Assembly: GCA_016235555.1 (NCBI GenBank)
Contig: JACRKC010000067.1
Coordinates: 1-64,000, forward strand
DNA: 64,000 bases
DNA from: Verrucomicrobiota bacterium
GTDB lineage: Bacteria > Verrucomicrobiota > Verrucomicrobiia > Opitutales > Opitutaceae
Direction of reading: 5' to 3'
Shown here: piece by piece, positions 24,739-33,571 of the stretch
Numbering within the stretch: position 1 is the stretch's first letter
Layout: each line of letters starts with the position of its first letter
Program-made: the position numbers and the translations under genes
Notes under the pieces: model-generated
Database searches by the model: none
What the model was told of the DNA's origin: nothing
What the model saw: the letters and a program-made list of their open reading frames with translations, nothing else

Positions 24739-24832
24739 GACCTGGCACAGCGCCAGGGCCTTCGAGCAACTCGAACAAGAAAACCTGAACCTCGCCGCCG
24801 CACTCACGCAGGAGCGCAACCGCACCAAATGA
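24551..24832 (+). CDS. Putative outer-membrane spanin lipoprotein (Rz1-like)
   Basis: A 93-residue lipoprotein starting inside the preceding gene in a different frame. The signal peptide ends in a lipobox (SAGLTSC). The mature part has APPASQQIYQPRVLRLQAGQ and a C-terminal helix (AFEQLEQENLNLAAALTQER). It is longer than the classic Rz1, so a different lipoprotein role remains possible. Its stop overlaps the next start. Confidence 0.65.
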   Translation: MKTKSLISALAVMTLASAGLTSCASVSSAPPASQQIYQPRVLRLQAGQAVMTRDGTYVPQTDETWHSARAFEQLEQENLNLAAALTQERNRTK

Positions 24833-25293
24833 TCCATTCGACTCTGGCCGAAGCTGCGCCCTCGTTCACTCCCGGCGAACTCGCCGCCTTCCTCGGCATC
24901 GTCGCCTTCCTGCTCGGGCTCTACGTGCTTGGAAAAAAAGCCTTCGGCCACGAACCGCCGCTGCACAAGGAATACGCGCCGCGCACGGAGATCGAAAAGC
25001 TTGAGAAGAAAATCGACGCGGGAATCGCCAAAGACACCTCCGCCCGCAAGGGCATCTACGGCACACTCGACGCCCACTCCGCTCGCCTCGCCGCGCTTGA
25101 GGCCGACAAGCATACCACCGCCGAGAAGCTCGGCACGCTCGACGATAAGATCGCGGAAAACACCGCCATCACCTCCGACACGAAGGCCAAGATGGAGGGC
25201 GTGGCCGCGAAGACTGACCTCACCCATGCCCAGGTGCAGCTCATCGACGGCAAGATCGAGCGCATCCTGCGCGAAATGCCCCGCAACACATGA
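24829..25293 (+). CDS. Membrane-anchored coiled-coil phage protein (DUF2730-like)
   Basis: A 154-residue protein with one membrane helix at about 19-35 (LAAFLGIVAFLLGLYVLGKK) and a long coiled coil (IEKLEKKIDAGI, LAALEADKHTTAEKLGTLDD). Mu-like phages have such a protein just before the small terminase, which fits here. Role unknown. Confidence 0.65.
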   Translation: MIHSTLAEAAPSFTPGELAAFLGIVAFLLGLYVLGKKAFGHEPPLHKEYAPRTEIEKLEKKIDAGIAKDTSARKGIYGTLDAHSARLAALEADKHTTAEKLGTLDDKIAENTAITSDTKAKMEGVAAKTDLTHAQVQLIDGKIERILREMPRNT

Positions 25294-25544
25294 ATCAGAT
25301 TCTCGCCCAATTCATCTTACTCGCCTTGCAGGAGCAGGGCTCGCTCGGCATGGCCGAGACGCTGCTCCTGCAGCAGGCACGCACCGAAGTCTCGGCTGCG
25401 CTCACGCTCCCCGAACTGCAGGCCATGCTCCGCGCGCAGGCCGACGAAGGTCTCCTGATTCAATGGACGCCGCGTCTCGCCGCGCTCCGTTGGAAGATCA
25501 CCGAGCAAGGCACGCTCCTGCTGCGCGAAAAGAAGCTCGCATGA
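25290..25544 (+). CDS. Small winged-helix-like phage protein (84 aa)
   Basis: Begins MNQILAQFILLALQEQGSLG with ATGA overlap. The helical part (MLRAQADEGLLIQWTPRLAA) and the short wing LRWKITEQGTLLLREKK resemble a winged helix, as in the equivalent small protein upstream of the terminase in other Mu-like phages. Confidence 0.6.
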   Translation: MNQILAQFILLALQEQGSLGMAETLLLQQARTEVSAALTLPELQAMLRAQADEGLLIQWTPRLAALRWKITEQGTLLLREKKLA

Positions 25545-25620
25545 TCGTGTTCAAAATCTTTCCAGCCTTTCGCTGCGGGCGGGAGTTCATCCGCGGCGAT
25601 ATAGTGGGGCTAGTAACAAC

Positions 25621-25659
25621 CTCCGCGGGCGGCCTCGTAGCGGGGAGCCGCCCGCGGAG
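25621..25659. other. Strong hairpin between early-late and terminase genes
   Basis: Perfect 13-base arms ctccgcgggcggc (25621-25633) and gccgcccgcggag (25647-25659). It fills the only gap over 100 bp in this part of the operon, just before the DUF3486 start. A 42-codon reading (25541-25669) spans the gap but is probably not a gene. It may be an mRNA-stability or attenuation element. Confidence 0.55.
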
Positions 25660-25668
25660 CAATTTCTG

Positions 25669-26307
25669 ATGGCCGGTCTCTCCAATCAACTCTCCGGCCC
25701 GCAATTCGAGGCGATGCTCGCCGAGCTGCGCGCGATCTCCGCGGAGCCTACGCTGGAGCAAATCCGCGCCGTGATGATCCGCTACGGCATCAAATCGCCC
25801 ACGGCGAAGGATGGCCTGCCATCCGCCCAGGCCGCGACCACGCTGCGCGACGGGCCGTTCAAACGTTATCTCGATCGGCTCAACGCCGGCCGCGAGGCGC
25901 GCGAGCAACTCTGCTCCGCGGCCGGCGCCGGCAAGCATCCCGTCGATGCGATGGAGGAAATGGCCGCGATTGAGCTGCAGGACCATTTCACCAGCGGCGC
26001 GGCGATCGACATCGAGTGGGTCACCAAGCAGCTCGTAAAGCTCCGTGCCTCGATCTCGATGCGTGAAGAGTCTCGCCGGAAGACCGAAGACCTGGAGCGC
26101 AAGCAGCGCGAGACAGAGGCGAAGCTCCAGCTCGCCGAGCAACGCGAGCAGCTTTACCGCGAGCAGATTGCTTCGTTGACCGCCGAGCGCGAAGAGCGCG
26201 AGCGCAAGAAATCCGAGCTACTCGCGAAGATCGAGGGCGCGAAGAAAAAAGGCGGGCTCACTAAAGAGTCGCTCGCGAAGATCGAAGAGGAGGCGCGTCT
26301 CCTATGA
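25669..26307 (+). CDS. Terminase small subunit-like protein (DUF3486)
   Basis: A 212-residue protein with an N-terminal segment (ISAEPTLEQIRAVMIRYGIK, RDGPFKRYLDRLNAGREARE) matching the Mu gp27/DUF3486 pattern and a long C-terminal coiled coil (ERKQRETEAKLQLAEQREQL). It overlaps the large terminase start by four bases. Probably recognises phage DNA for headful packaging. Confidence 0.75.
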   Translation: MAGLSNQLSGPQFEAMLAELRAISAEPTLEQIRAVMIRYGIKSPTAKDGLPSAQAATTLRDGPFKRYLDRLNAGREAREQLCSAAGAGKHPVDAMEEMAAIELQDHFTSGAAIDIEWVTKQLVKLRASISMREESRRKTEDLERKQRETEAKLQLAEQREQLYREQIASLTAEREERERKKSELLAKIEGAKKKGGLTKESLAKIEEEARLL

Positions 26308-27773
26308 GCCAGCGGCCCGGCTACGTCCCCGGCGCGTTCGGCGGGAAGTGCAAAAACTTTCCGCCGCGCGACACGCTCATGTTGAGCTACCAGTCGAAGT
26401 GGATTCGCGACAACTCGCGCCTGAAGTTCTGCGAGAAGTCGCGCCAGATCGGCTGGACCTGGTCCACGGCCTACGAGATCGTCAGCAAGACAAGCCAGGC
26501 CGACGCGGCGTGGGACGAATGGATTTCGTCGCGCGACGAAATTCAGGCGCGGCTCTTCCTGGAGGACTGCAAGAATTTCGCGAAGCTCCTGAAGATCGGC
26601 GCCGACGATCTCGGCGAGCGAATCATCGACGACAAGGGCCACAGCGCCCAGGTGCTGCAGTTCGCCAACGGCCGGCGCGCCCACTCGATGTCGAGCAACC
26701 CGGATGCGCAGGCGGGCAAACGCGGCGGCCGCAAGATCGACGAATACGCGCTGCATCGCGAGCAGCGGAAGATGTGGGCGATCGCTTATCCTGGCATCAC
26801 GTGGGGCGGCACGCTCGCGGCCTGGAGCACGCATCGCGGCTCCGCGACGTTCTTCAACGAGATCATCACGGAGATCCGCGAGAAGGGAAATCCCAAAGGC
26901 ATCTCATTGCACCGAGTCACGCTGCAGGACGCGCTCGATGCGGGCTTCCTCTACAAGCTCCAGCTCAAGCTGCCGGCCGACGATCCGCGCCAGCAGATGG
27001 ATGAGACGGACTATTTCAATTACACGCGGTCCGGCTGCGCCGACGACGAGTCGTTCCTCCAGGAATACATGTGCGTGCCCGCCGACGACAACTCGGCGTT
27101 CCTGAGTTACGAGCTGATCACCTCGTGCGAATACGCCGTCAGCGAAACATGGAAGCTCGATCTCGCGGCGTGCAAGGGCCAGCTCTTCATCGGCGTCGAC
27201 ATCGGCCGCGACCATGACCTCACCGTCATCTGGGTGTTGGAGCGGCTCGGCGATGTGTTCTACACGCGGCGCGTCATCGAACTCAGCAAGCAGACGTTCG
27301 AGGCCCAGGAGGCGGAACTCTACGCTCTACTGCGGCTGAAGAATGTCCGGCGGTGCTGCATCGATTGCACCGGCATCGGCCGCCAGTTTAGCGAGCGCGC
27401 GCAGAAGCGGTTCGGGAAATACAAAGTCGAGGCCGTCAACTTCACCGGTCCGGTGAAGGAGGAACTCGCTTATCCGCTGCGCAGCACGTTCGAGGATCGC
27501 GCGGTGCGCATCCCGAGCCGCGGAGAAATCCGCGCCGATCTGCGCGCGATCAAGAAAGAGACGACGGCCAGCGGAAACATTCGCTTCACCGCGGATCGCG
27601 GGAAGAACGGCCACAGCGATCGCTTCTGGGCGCTGGCGCTCGCCATCCACGCTGGCAAGACGCGCGGCGCGCTCTTCGTGCCGGCCGCCTTCGATCGCGC
27701 ACGCAGCGCTGGCGGCATGGGCGGGCGCGAAAGTCGTTTTGCCATGAGTCGGAAACGGGAGGTGCTCGGATGA
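26304..27773 (+). CDS. Terminase large subunit (Mu gp28-like)
   Basis: A 489-residue packaging motor. The N-terminal ATPase has the Mu-like variant Walker region EKSRQIGWTWSTA (about 44-56), and the C-terminal RNase-H-like nuclease begins LFIGVDIGRDHDLTVIWVLE (about 296-315) with CCIDCTGIGRQFSERAQKRF later. Length is slightly short for the family but both domains are present. It overlaps both neighbouring genes by four bases. Confidence 0.85.
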   Translation: MSQRPGYVPGAFGGKCKNFPPRDTLMLSYQSKWIRDNSRLKFCEKSRQIGWTWSTAYEIVSKTSQADAAWDEWISSRDEIQARLFLEDCKNFAKLLKIGADDLGERIIDDKGHSAQVLQFANGRRAHSMSSNPDAQAGKRGGRKIDEYALHREQRKMWAIAYPGITWGGTLAAWSTHRGSATFFNEIITEIREKGNPKGISLHRVTLQDALDAGFLYKLQLKLPADDPRQQMDETDYFNYTRSGCADDESFLQEYMCVPADDNSAFLSYELITSCEYAVSETWKLDLAACKGQLFIGVDIGRDHDLTVIWVLERLGDVFYTRRVIELSKQTFEAQEAELYALLRLKNVRRCCIDCTGIGRQFSERAQKRFGKYKVEAVNFTGPVKEELAYPLRSTFEDRAVRIPSRGEIRADLRAIKKETTASGNIRFTADRGKNGHSDRFWALALAIHAGKTRGALFVPAAFDRARSAGGMGGRESRFAMSRKREVLG

Positions 27774-29533
27774 GCCGCGAGAAAAAATTCAGTCACCGCG
27801 TCGAAACCGCGAAGATCGTCCCGCGCCGTCTGCCGCGCGGCACGATCCTCAACCGCCAGGGCCAGCCCGTGCAGGCGCTCGTCGCGCCGGCCGGCGGCTC
27901 TTCGTATCTCGATCGTCTCAACCGCATCAATGCGGGGCGCGAGTATTTGAATCCGCTGCGCGGCCTCACGATCGCGCGCGCGATCGCGCTTCTGGAGGAA
28001 TACCAGCTCGGCCGCATGGCCGATCTGCAGTGGACGTGGTTCTTCGCCGAGCAGACCGATCCCGACATGATTGCGCTGCTCGCGCTGCGCGTCGCCGGCC
28101 TGGTCGAGATGGATTACAATCTCTCGCCGGAAGAGGACAGCGACGACAAGCTGGCCGAGGAGCAGACGGCGTTCCTCGCGGAGAAGCTCGCGAAGATCGA
28201 CAACCTCTACGAGGCGATCGAGCACCTCGCGATGGCGCCGTTCCGCGGCTTCGCGCACGTGGAGAAGCACACGGATGCCGCGGGCGAGATCGTTCACCTG
28301 GAGCCCGTCGACCAGTGGAACGTCGTGCGCGATGGCATGCGCGGCCCGTGGAAATACAATCCCACGGCGCGCTCGATCGATTATCTCTCGATGACCAGCG
28401 TCGAGGATTTGCCGATGGAGCGGTTCCTCTATCGGGAGTGCCGGCGGCCGATCAACCGCTTCGCGCTGCTGAAGTTCGTCCGCAACGGCCTCACCGAAAA
28501 AGATTGGGACGCCTTCAACGAAATTTTCAACGTGCCGGGCGGCGTCGTGATCGGCCCGCCCGAGGTGCCGGAGGGCGACGAGGAAATCTACGAGGCGGCC
28601 GCGCGCAAAGTCGCCGAGGGCGGCAGCGGCTATCTGCCGCACGGCAGCGAATACGTGCCGAACGAGATGCCACACGATCCGCAGACGTTCAAACTGCGGC
28701 TCGATTTTCTCTCGGAGAAACTCGTCCTGGCTGGCACCGGCGGGAAGCTCACCATGCTCACCGCGGCCGGCTCGGGCACGCTCGCCGGCTCCGCGCACGC
28801 GCAGGTTTTCGCCAGCATCCGCTCGGCGGAGGCGATGCGCATCAGCGAGATCGTCACCAAGGGGATGATTAGCGGCTGGCTCGACGAGGGTTTTCCCGGC
28901 AAGCCGCACGTTGTCTATTTCGGTCTGGCGGCCAACGAGGAGACCGATTCGGCCGCTGCGGTGGAGCAGGTCGCGAAGCTTTCGCTGGCTGGCTTCCAGT
29001 GCGATCCCGAGCAGGTGACGCAGAAGACGGGCTGGAAGGTCACGGTGAAGCCCCAGCCAGTAGCCGGGCTTCTCGACAATCCCGATGCCCCGGCGCGTTC
29101 GCCGATCGCCAACCGCGCCAGCGACAGCATCGCGGCCGGCAACGAGGCGCGCTTCATGTCGGAGTCGGAACGGATGCTGGCCGAGGCCGATCTCGCGGTG
29201 CTCGCGCCGGTCATCGATCGCGTCCGGCCGATTCGCCAGGAGCTGGTGCGCATCGACGGCCTGGATGATGCCGGGTTTGCCGCCGGGATGGCGGCGTTGC
29301 AGCCATCGTTGCGCCGACTCCAGACCGACCTGCCGGAGCTGGAGAAGCAAGTCCTCACCGCCCGCCCGGACCTGGAGGAGGCGTTCACCGACATCGTCGG
29401 GACGGCGTTCCTGAGCGGTGCGGCCGAGGCCAGCGATGCCCGCGCGAAAATGCTGGCCCGGAAGGCCCGTAATCGGGCCGGCGGGCATCAACGGGCCAAT
29501 CGGGGCCGTTCGGGCCGACAGCGGCGGAATTAA
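27770..29533 (+). CDS. Portal protein (DUF935, Mu gp29-like)
   Basis: A 587-residue portal predicted to form the dodecameric DNA gate. RLNRINAGREYLNPLRGLTI, LGRMADLQWTWFFAEQTDPD and ALRVAGLVEMDYNL follow the DUF935 opening, and WNVVRDGMRGPWKYNPTARS and LRLDFLSEKLVLAGTGGKLT the core. The C-terminus is Ala- and Arg-rich. It follows the large terminase as in Mu. Confidence 0.85.
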   Translation: MSREKKFSHRVETAKIVPRRLPRGTILNRQGQPVQALVAPAGGSSYLDRLNRINAGREYLNPLRGLTIARAIALLEEYQLGRMADLQWTWFFAEQTDPDMIALLALRVAGLVEMDYNLSPEEDSDDKLAEEQTAFLAEKLAKIDNLYEAIEHLAMAPFRGFAHVEKHTDAAGEIVHLEPVDQWNVVRDGMRGPWKYNPTARSIDYLSMTSVEDLPMERFLYRECRRPINRFALLKFVRNGLTEKDWDAFNEIFNVPGGVVIGPPEVPEGDEEIYEAAARKVAEGGSGYLPHGSEYVPNEMPHDPQTFKLRLDFLSEKLVLAGTGGKLTMLTAAGSGTLAGSAHAQVFASIRSAEAMRISEIVTKGMISGWLDEGFPGKPHVVYFGLAANEETDSAAAVEQVAKLSLAGFQCDPEQVTQKTGWKVTVKPQPVAGLLDNPDAPARSPIANRASDSIAAGNEARFMSESERMLAEADLAVLAPVIDRVRPIRQELVRIDGLDDAGFAAGMAALQPSLRRLQTDLPELEKQVLTARPDLEEAFTDIVGTAFLSGAAEASDARAKMLARKARNRAGGHQRANRGRSGRQRRN

Positions 29534-29561
29534 ACGGGGCTTAAACGCGTTTTACGAACCA

Positions 29562-30620
29562 ATGAATCCACGAATTCTCAACCGGGAGGGCAAACTGCCG
29601 AGCGATGGCTGGTATAATATCGAGGCCAACGGCGAGCACATCAACCACCGCGCGCGCGTCATCCAGGTCATCGACGCAAAGGCCGTCACATCGATCGTCA
29701 ACCGCTTCAGCCAGGAGGCAGCCGTCGAGCACTTCGCCGGCCAGCGCATCGACAAGGATCATCTCAGCCAGAGCGAGGACAACTCCACCGAATCCCTGGG
29801 CTGGGCGATGGAGCTGCGCAATCGCGATGGCTTGCTGGAGGCGAAGATCGACTGGACCGGCCTCGGCCTGCCGTTGATCGAGAGCGCGCCCGGCAAGCCT
29901 CCCGTCTATAAGTTTTTCTCGACGGAATACGAGCCGGCCGAATGCGAGCCGATCGGCACGCGGAAGATCAAGAACCGCACCTACGACGTCGTGCGGCCGC
30001 TCCGTCTCGACGGCCTCTCGCTGACCAACGATCCGAACAATCGCGGCCAGCGCCCCATTTCCAACCGCAACCCTGCGGCGACCGCAGAACGGGAAGAAAA
30101 CCAAACCACGATGAAAACACTGCTCAAGAAAATGGGCTTGGCGGAAGACGCTTCCGAGGAATCGGCCGTCGCCGCCTACGACAAGATCGCCAACCGTGCC
30201 ACCACGGCCGAAAGCCAGGTGACGACGTTGACCGCGGAGCGTGATGCGCTCCTCAAGGACCAGGTCGAGTCCGACCTGGCCAAATACCAAAACCGCATCA
30301 AGCCCGACAACGTCGAGAAGGTGCGCAAGCAACTCATCTCGAATCGGGCCGCGACGATCGAGCTGCTCGAATCGCTCAGCGATGAAGCCGGCGGCGCGGG
30401 CGGAGGCGAGGATCGGGAGAAAAAACCGATCACGAATCGCCGCGAGGCGCGCACGCCGGCCGGTGGCGGCGGTGGCGACAAAGCCGCCGAGGCCGAAGAA
30501 GAGCGCGCCGCGAAAATTCAGAATCGCGCGCGGGCGCTCCGCTCGGCCGACAAGAGCCTGAGCATCTCGCGCTCCTACGAACTCGCCGAGGCGGAGTTTC
30601 CCGCCCCGGCCGCGAAGTAA
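29562..30620 (+). CDS. Phage protease/scaffold (Mu gpI-like)
   Basis: A 352-residue protein beginning MNPRILNREGKLPSDGWYNI and containing AVEHFAGQRIDKDHLSQSED, the pattern of Mu gpI prohead proteases (His in DKDHLS). The C-terminal third is a charged scaffold. An in-frame ATG at 30111 (MKTLLKKMGLAEDASEE) could start a separate scaffold, like Mu gpZ. Upstream bases attaaac...ttaaac...accaatgaa resemble those before the right end of the phage. Confidence 0.8.
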   Translation: MNPRILNREGKLPSDGWYNIEANGEHINHRARVIQVIDAKAVTSIVNRFSQEAAVEHFAGQRIDKDHLSQSEDNSTESLGWAMELRNRDGLLEAKIDWTGLGLPLIESAPGKPPVYKFFSTEYEPAECEPIGTRKIKNRTYDVVRPLRLDGLSLTNDPNNRGQRPISNRNPAATAEREENQTTMKTLLKKMGLAEDASEESAVAAYDKIANRATTAESQVTTLTAERDALLKDQVESDLAKYQNRIKPDNVEKVRKQLISNRAATIELLESLSDEAGGAGGGEDREKKPITNRREARTPAGGGGGDKAAEAEEERAAKIQNRARALRSADKSLSISRSYELAEAEFPAPAAK

Positions 30621-30639
30621 CCCGGCGCAAGCCGTTCCA

Positions 30640-30675
30640 CTCTCACTCTCACTCTCACCTTCACTTTCACTTTTC
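30640..30675. repeat. Pyrimidine-rich hexamer tandem repeat
   Basis: Imperfect copies of ctctca / cttcac in the gap before the 171-residue gene (start 30681). Similar pyrimidine-rich runs precede 31259 and 39246. No function is assigned. Confidence 0.6.
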
Positions 30676-30680
30676 AGAAA

Positions 30681-31196
30681 ATGAATCCCGACCAATCCAA
30701 CACGAAACCCGTTGGGCCAGTCATCACGCTCGCCGGCGAAGACCTCACCGGCAAGCGCTCGCGCCTCGTCGTGCTCACGCACGACACCGGCGTCGGCGAG
30801 GTCAAGCTCCCGACCAGCAACAGCGCGCTCGCGCTCTTCCTCCTCAACGACGAGGCGGCCGACACCGAGCGCGTGGAAGTCGAGCCGCTCATCCCCGGCA
30901 AGACCTACCGCACGACGCAGAAGGACGCGGTGAACCCCGGCGACGAGCTGGTGCTCGCCGACGTCGGAACCGCGGCCGACAAGGGCAAGCTCCGCAAGCT
31001 GCCCGCCGTTGCCGGCGTCTATCTGCGGCTCGGCTTCGCCGAAAAGAAATGCGGCGCCGGTGAGCTGGTTGAATGGCGCTTCGCCCCGGAACTCGTGCAC
31101 GTCGCCAGCGCCGACACGATCACCGGCGCGGCCGATCTCGCGGCCACCAAGGCCGCCGTCCTGGCGATCCTCCAGGCCCACGGGTTCGTCGTCTGA
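30681..31196 (+). CDS. Putative capsid decoration protein
   Basis: A 171-residue beta-rich protein between the scaffold and the capsid gene (VGPVITLAGEDLTGKRSRLV, DELVLADVGTAADKGKLRKL, ITGAADLAATKAAVLAILQA). Position and length suit a head decoration or DUF2190-type protein; no diagnostic motif is visible. Confidence 0.55.
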   Translation: MNPDQSNTKPVGPVITLAGEDLTGKRSRLVVLTHDTGVGEVKLPTSNSALALFLLNDEAADTERVEVEPLIPGKTYRTTQKDAVNPGDELVLADVGTAADKGKLRKLPAVAGVYLRLGFAEKKCGAGELVEWRFAPELVHVASADTITGAADLAATKAAVLAILQAHGFVV

Positions 31197-31258
31197 ACCG
31201 CGCGGCTCTCAACCCTCAACTCTAAATTCTCAACTGCGGCCTCCCGGCCGCCCGACAC

Positions 31259-32188
31259 ATGCCAAATCGCATCGCTTCTCTCGGCACGAATCCCGTGCTC
31301 CGCAACTTCGCGCGCGACGCCTCGCAATCTGCGATCCGTCCCGTGGCCGACTTCCTCGCGCCCAGCGTCGAAGTCCCGACGCTCACCGGCAAATACAAGA
31401 TCTACGACGCGAAGCACCGCTACAAGCGGCCCGACACGCGTCGCAGTCCGAACGGCGTCGCCACGCGCATCGGCTTCACGGCCCAGGATGCCAACTACAA
31501 CCTCGAACCGAAGGCACTCGATTTCCCGATCGCGAATGTCGAGACGCTCAACGACGAGGGCCTGCTCAACCAGGCGAAGTATGGCACCACGCTGCTCGCC
31601 GATGCCGCCGGCCTCGATCACGAGGCCGAGGTGATCAACACGGCACTCGCGGCCGTGGGTGCCGGCACGGACGCTAACTTCGAGGCCAATGGCTACGATC
31701 CGATCAAGGTGCTCGACGGCCTGATCCTCGACGTCATGAAGCTCGCGAAGAATGGCGCCGGCGTGCGCATGCTCTTCGGCCCGACCGCGTATCTGCGCAC
31801 GAAGAACAACGCGTCCGTGCTCGGCCGTTTCAACGGCGGCGCCGGCAAGGCGCTCAAGGTGCCGAGCCTGGACGACATCCGCGCCATGCTCCTCGGCAAT
31901 CCCGAGGTGCAGATGGCGATGATGGTGCAGGACACCGCGGCGGAAGGCGCGGCCGAGGCCATCAACTTCCTGCTCGACGACCAGATCATCGTCTTCGCGT
32001 GCAATCCCACGCCGAACACGATGGACGCGTCGTTCATGAAGACGCTGCGCCTCATGGGCCAGTGGATGAAGCCCGGCTCCTACAAGAGCACCGATGAGCG
32101 CGACGACGTCCTGAAGATGGACTGGATCGAGCAGATCCTCGTCACCAACTCCGTCGCGGCCAAGCGCCTCAACGCGAAGAACGCCTGA
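31259..32188 (+). CDS. Major capsid protein
   Basis: A 309-residue protein probably of HK97 fold. VADFLAPSVEVPTLTGKYKI, TAQDANYNLEPKALDFPIAN and NVETLNDEGLLNQAKYGTTL resemble phage major heads, and FGPTAYLRTKNNASVLGRFN and RDDVLKMDWIEQILVTN complete the A and P domains. It follows protease/scaffold and decoration genes in the usual order. Confidence 0.85.
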   Translation: MPNRIASLGTNPVLRNFARDASQSAIRPVADFLAPSVEVPTLTGKYKIYDAKHRYKRPDTRRSPNGVATRIGFTAQDANYNLEPKALDFPIANVETLNDEGLLNQAKYGTTLLADAAGLDHEAEVINTALAAVGAGTDANFEANGYDPIKVLDGLILDVMKLAKNGAGVRMLFGPTAYLRTKNNASVLGRFNGGAGKALKVPSLDDIRAMLLGNPEVQMAMMVQDTAAEGAAEAINFLLDDQIIVFACNPTPNTMDASFMKTLRLMGQWMKPGSYKSTDERDDVLKMDWIEQILVTNSVAAKRLNAKNA

Positions 32189-32249
32189 TCTCGTTCGTGA
32201 TTTCTTCGAGCCCTGGGCGCGTTGAGCGCAGCAGGGCTTTTTAGAAACC

Positions 32250-32726
32250 ATGCCCGCTATCACCTGGACAACTCTCACCGCCGCCGATCTGCCGGTCGGC
32301 AAGGCGGCCGCGCTGGTCGCCGCGCTGCAGTCGGCCGCGCTTGGCGACGGCCAGGCCGATCCGATGCCGGGCATCGTCGCCAACGTCATCACGCGCATCC
32401 GCGCCGAGATCGCCGCCGGCGGGCGCAGGGTGCTCGATGCCGACGCGACGAAAATCCCGCCGAGTCTCAAGCCGCTCGCGATGCGCATGGCGCTGCGCGA
32501 AGGCCAGAGTCGCATCAATGTCGCCGGCTCGCTCGAGCTGACCGAGCAGGAAAAGGAAGAGTGGCGCCAGGATGTGCGTTACCTCGAACGCATCGCGAAA
32601 GGCGAAATCACCGTCGAGGAATCCGACAACCCGGAGTCGTCGCCCAGCGTGCAGAGAAAAACCACCCGGCCACTTGTCACCGAGCGCACGCGCGCCTGGG
32701 GCTCCGCTAACCAGGACGGGATCTGA
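32250..32726 (+). CDS. Head-tail connector-like protein (DUF1320-like)
   Basis: A 158-residue protein placed after the capsid, as Mu gp36 is. Helical N-terminus (WTTLTAADLPVGKAAALVAA), core VANVITRIRAEIAAGG and SLKPLAMRMALREGQSRIN. A moderate match to the DUF1320 adaptor pattern. Confidence 0.65.
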   Translation: MPAITWTTLTAADLPVGKAAALVAALQSAALGDGQADPMPGIVANVITRIRAEIAAGGRRVLDADATKIPPSLKPLAMRMALREGQSRINVAGSLELTEQEKEEWRQDVRYLERIAKGEITVEESDNPESSPSVQRKTTRPLVTERTRAWGSANQDGI

Positions 32727-32728
32727 CG

Positions 32729-33571
32729 ATGCAGCCCTGGCAATATGAAGAGCCCGGCGAGGAAGCCGCATTGCCGCACGCGCGGCCGGTCATCGGCTGG
32801 CCGGGCGGAAAGACGCGGATGCTGCAGCACATCCTTCCGCTCATCCCGGAGCACAGCACTTACTGCGAAGTGTTCGGCGGCGGGCTCGCGGTGTTCCTCG
32901 CGAAGCCGGAAAGCGACGTCGAGATCATCAACGACATCAACGGCGACCTGGTCGCGTTCTATCGCTGGTGCAAATTCCACCTGGAGCCGCTGCTCGACGA
33001 GATCGATCTGGTGCTCAACGCGCGCCAGGAGCTGCGCGATTATCTCTCGCAGCCTGGTCTCACGGAGCTGCAGCGCGCGGCGCGCTGGTTCATTCGCAAC
33101 AAGATTTCCTTCGGCGGCATGGGCACCGAATTCGCGGTGTCCCGCGCGCAGCCGCTCGGCTCGCGCGTGAAGCGCCAGCTCGCGATCCGCGCGCTCAACC
33201 GGCGGCTCGATCGCACGGCCGTCGAGAATCTCTCCTGGGAGAAGTGCCTCGATCTCTACGACTGCGCGCACGGCTGCTTCTTTCTCGATCCGCCGTATCT
33301 CGACAGCGGCGGCCGTGCCTATGGCGGCTGGTCGGAGCTGGAGCTCGCGCGCTTCTGCCAGAAACTCCCGGCGCTGCAGGCCAAGTGGGTGTTCACATTC
33401 CAAGACTGCGAGCAGGTCCGGGATCTGATGAGCGGCTACGAAATCCTCGGCGTCGAGCGCGCGAACGGCATCGGCAACAACTCCGGTAAGACGGGCCGCA
33501 AATATCGAGAGGTGATCATCACGAGCGAGCGGCGCGCTCCGGTGCGCGCGCGGAGGACGAAGAGCGCATGA
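32729..33571 (+). CDS. D12-class adenine-N6 DNA methyltransferase
   Basis: A 280-residue Dam-like methylase inserted in the head module. GWPGGKTRMLQHILPLIP and YCEVFGGGLAVFL (about 45-57) form the SAM-binding motifs, and FFLDPPYLDSGGRAYGG (DPPY at 187-190) is the catalytic motif IV. KISFGGMG fits D12 enzymes. It probably marks phage DNA against restriction. The stop overlaps the next start. Confidence 0.9.
   Translation: MQPWQYEEPGEEAALPHARPVIGWPGGKTRMLQHILPLIPEHSTYCEVFGGGLAVFLAKPESDVEIINDINGDLVAFYRWCKFHLEPLLDEIDLVLNARQELRDYLSQPGLTELQRAARWFIRNKISFGGMGTEFAVSRAQPLGSRVKRQLAIRALNRRLDRTAVENLSWEKCLDLYDCAHGCFFLDPPYLDSGGRAYGGWSELELARFCQKLPALQAKWVFTFQDCEQVRDLMSGYEILGVERANGIGNNSGKTGRKYREVIITSERRAPVRARRTKSA

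Noticed and set aside
25541-25669. 42-codon reading with ATGA overlap before the small terminase
   Set aside because: It consists largely of the hairpin sequence and shows no protein-like pattern.
27470-29491. Minus-strand frame of 673 codons opposite the portal
   Set aside because: Shadow of the portal and terminase genes; no family pattern.
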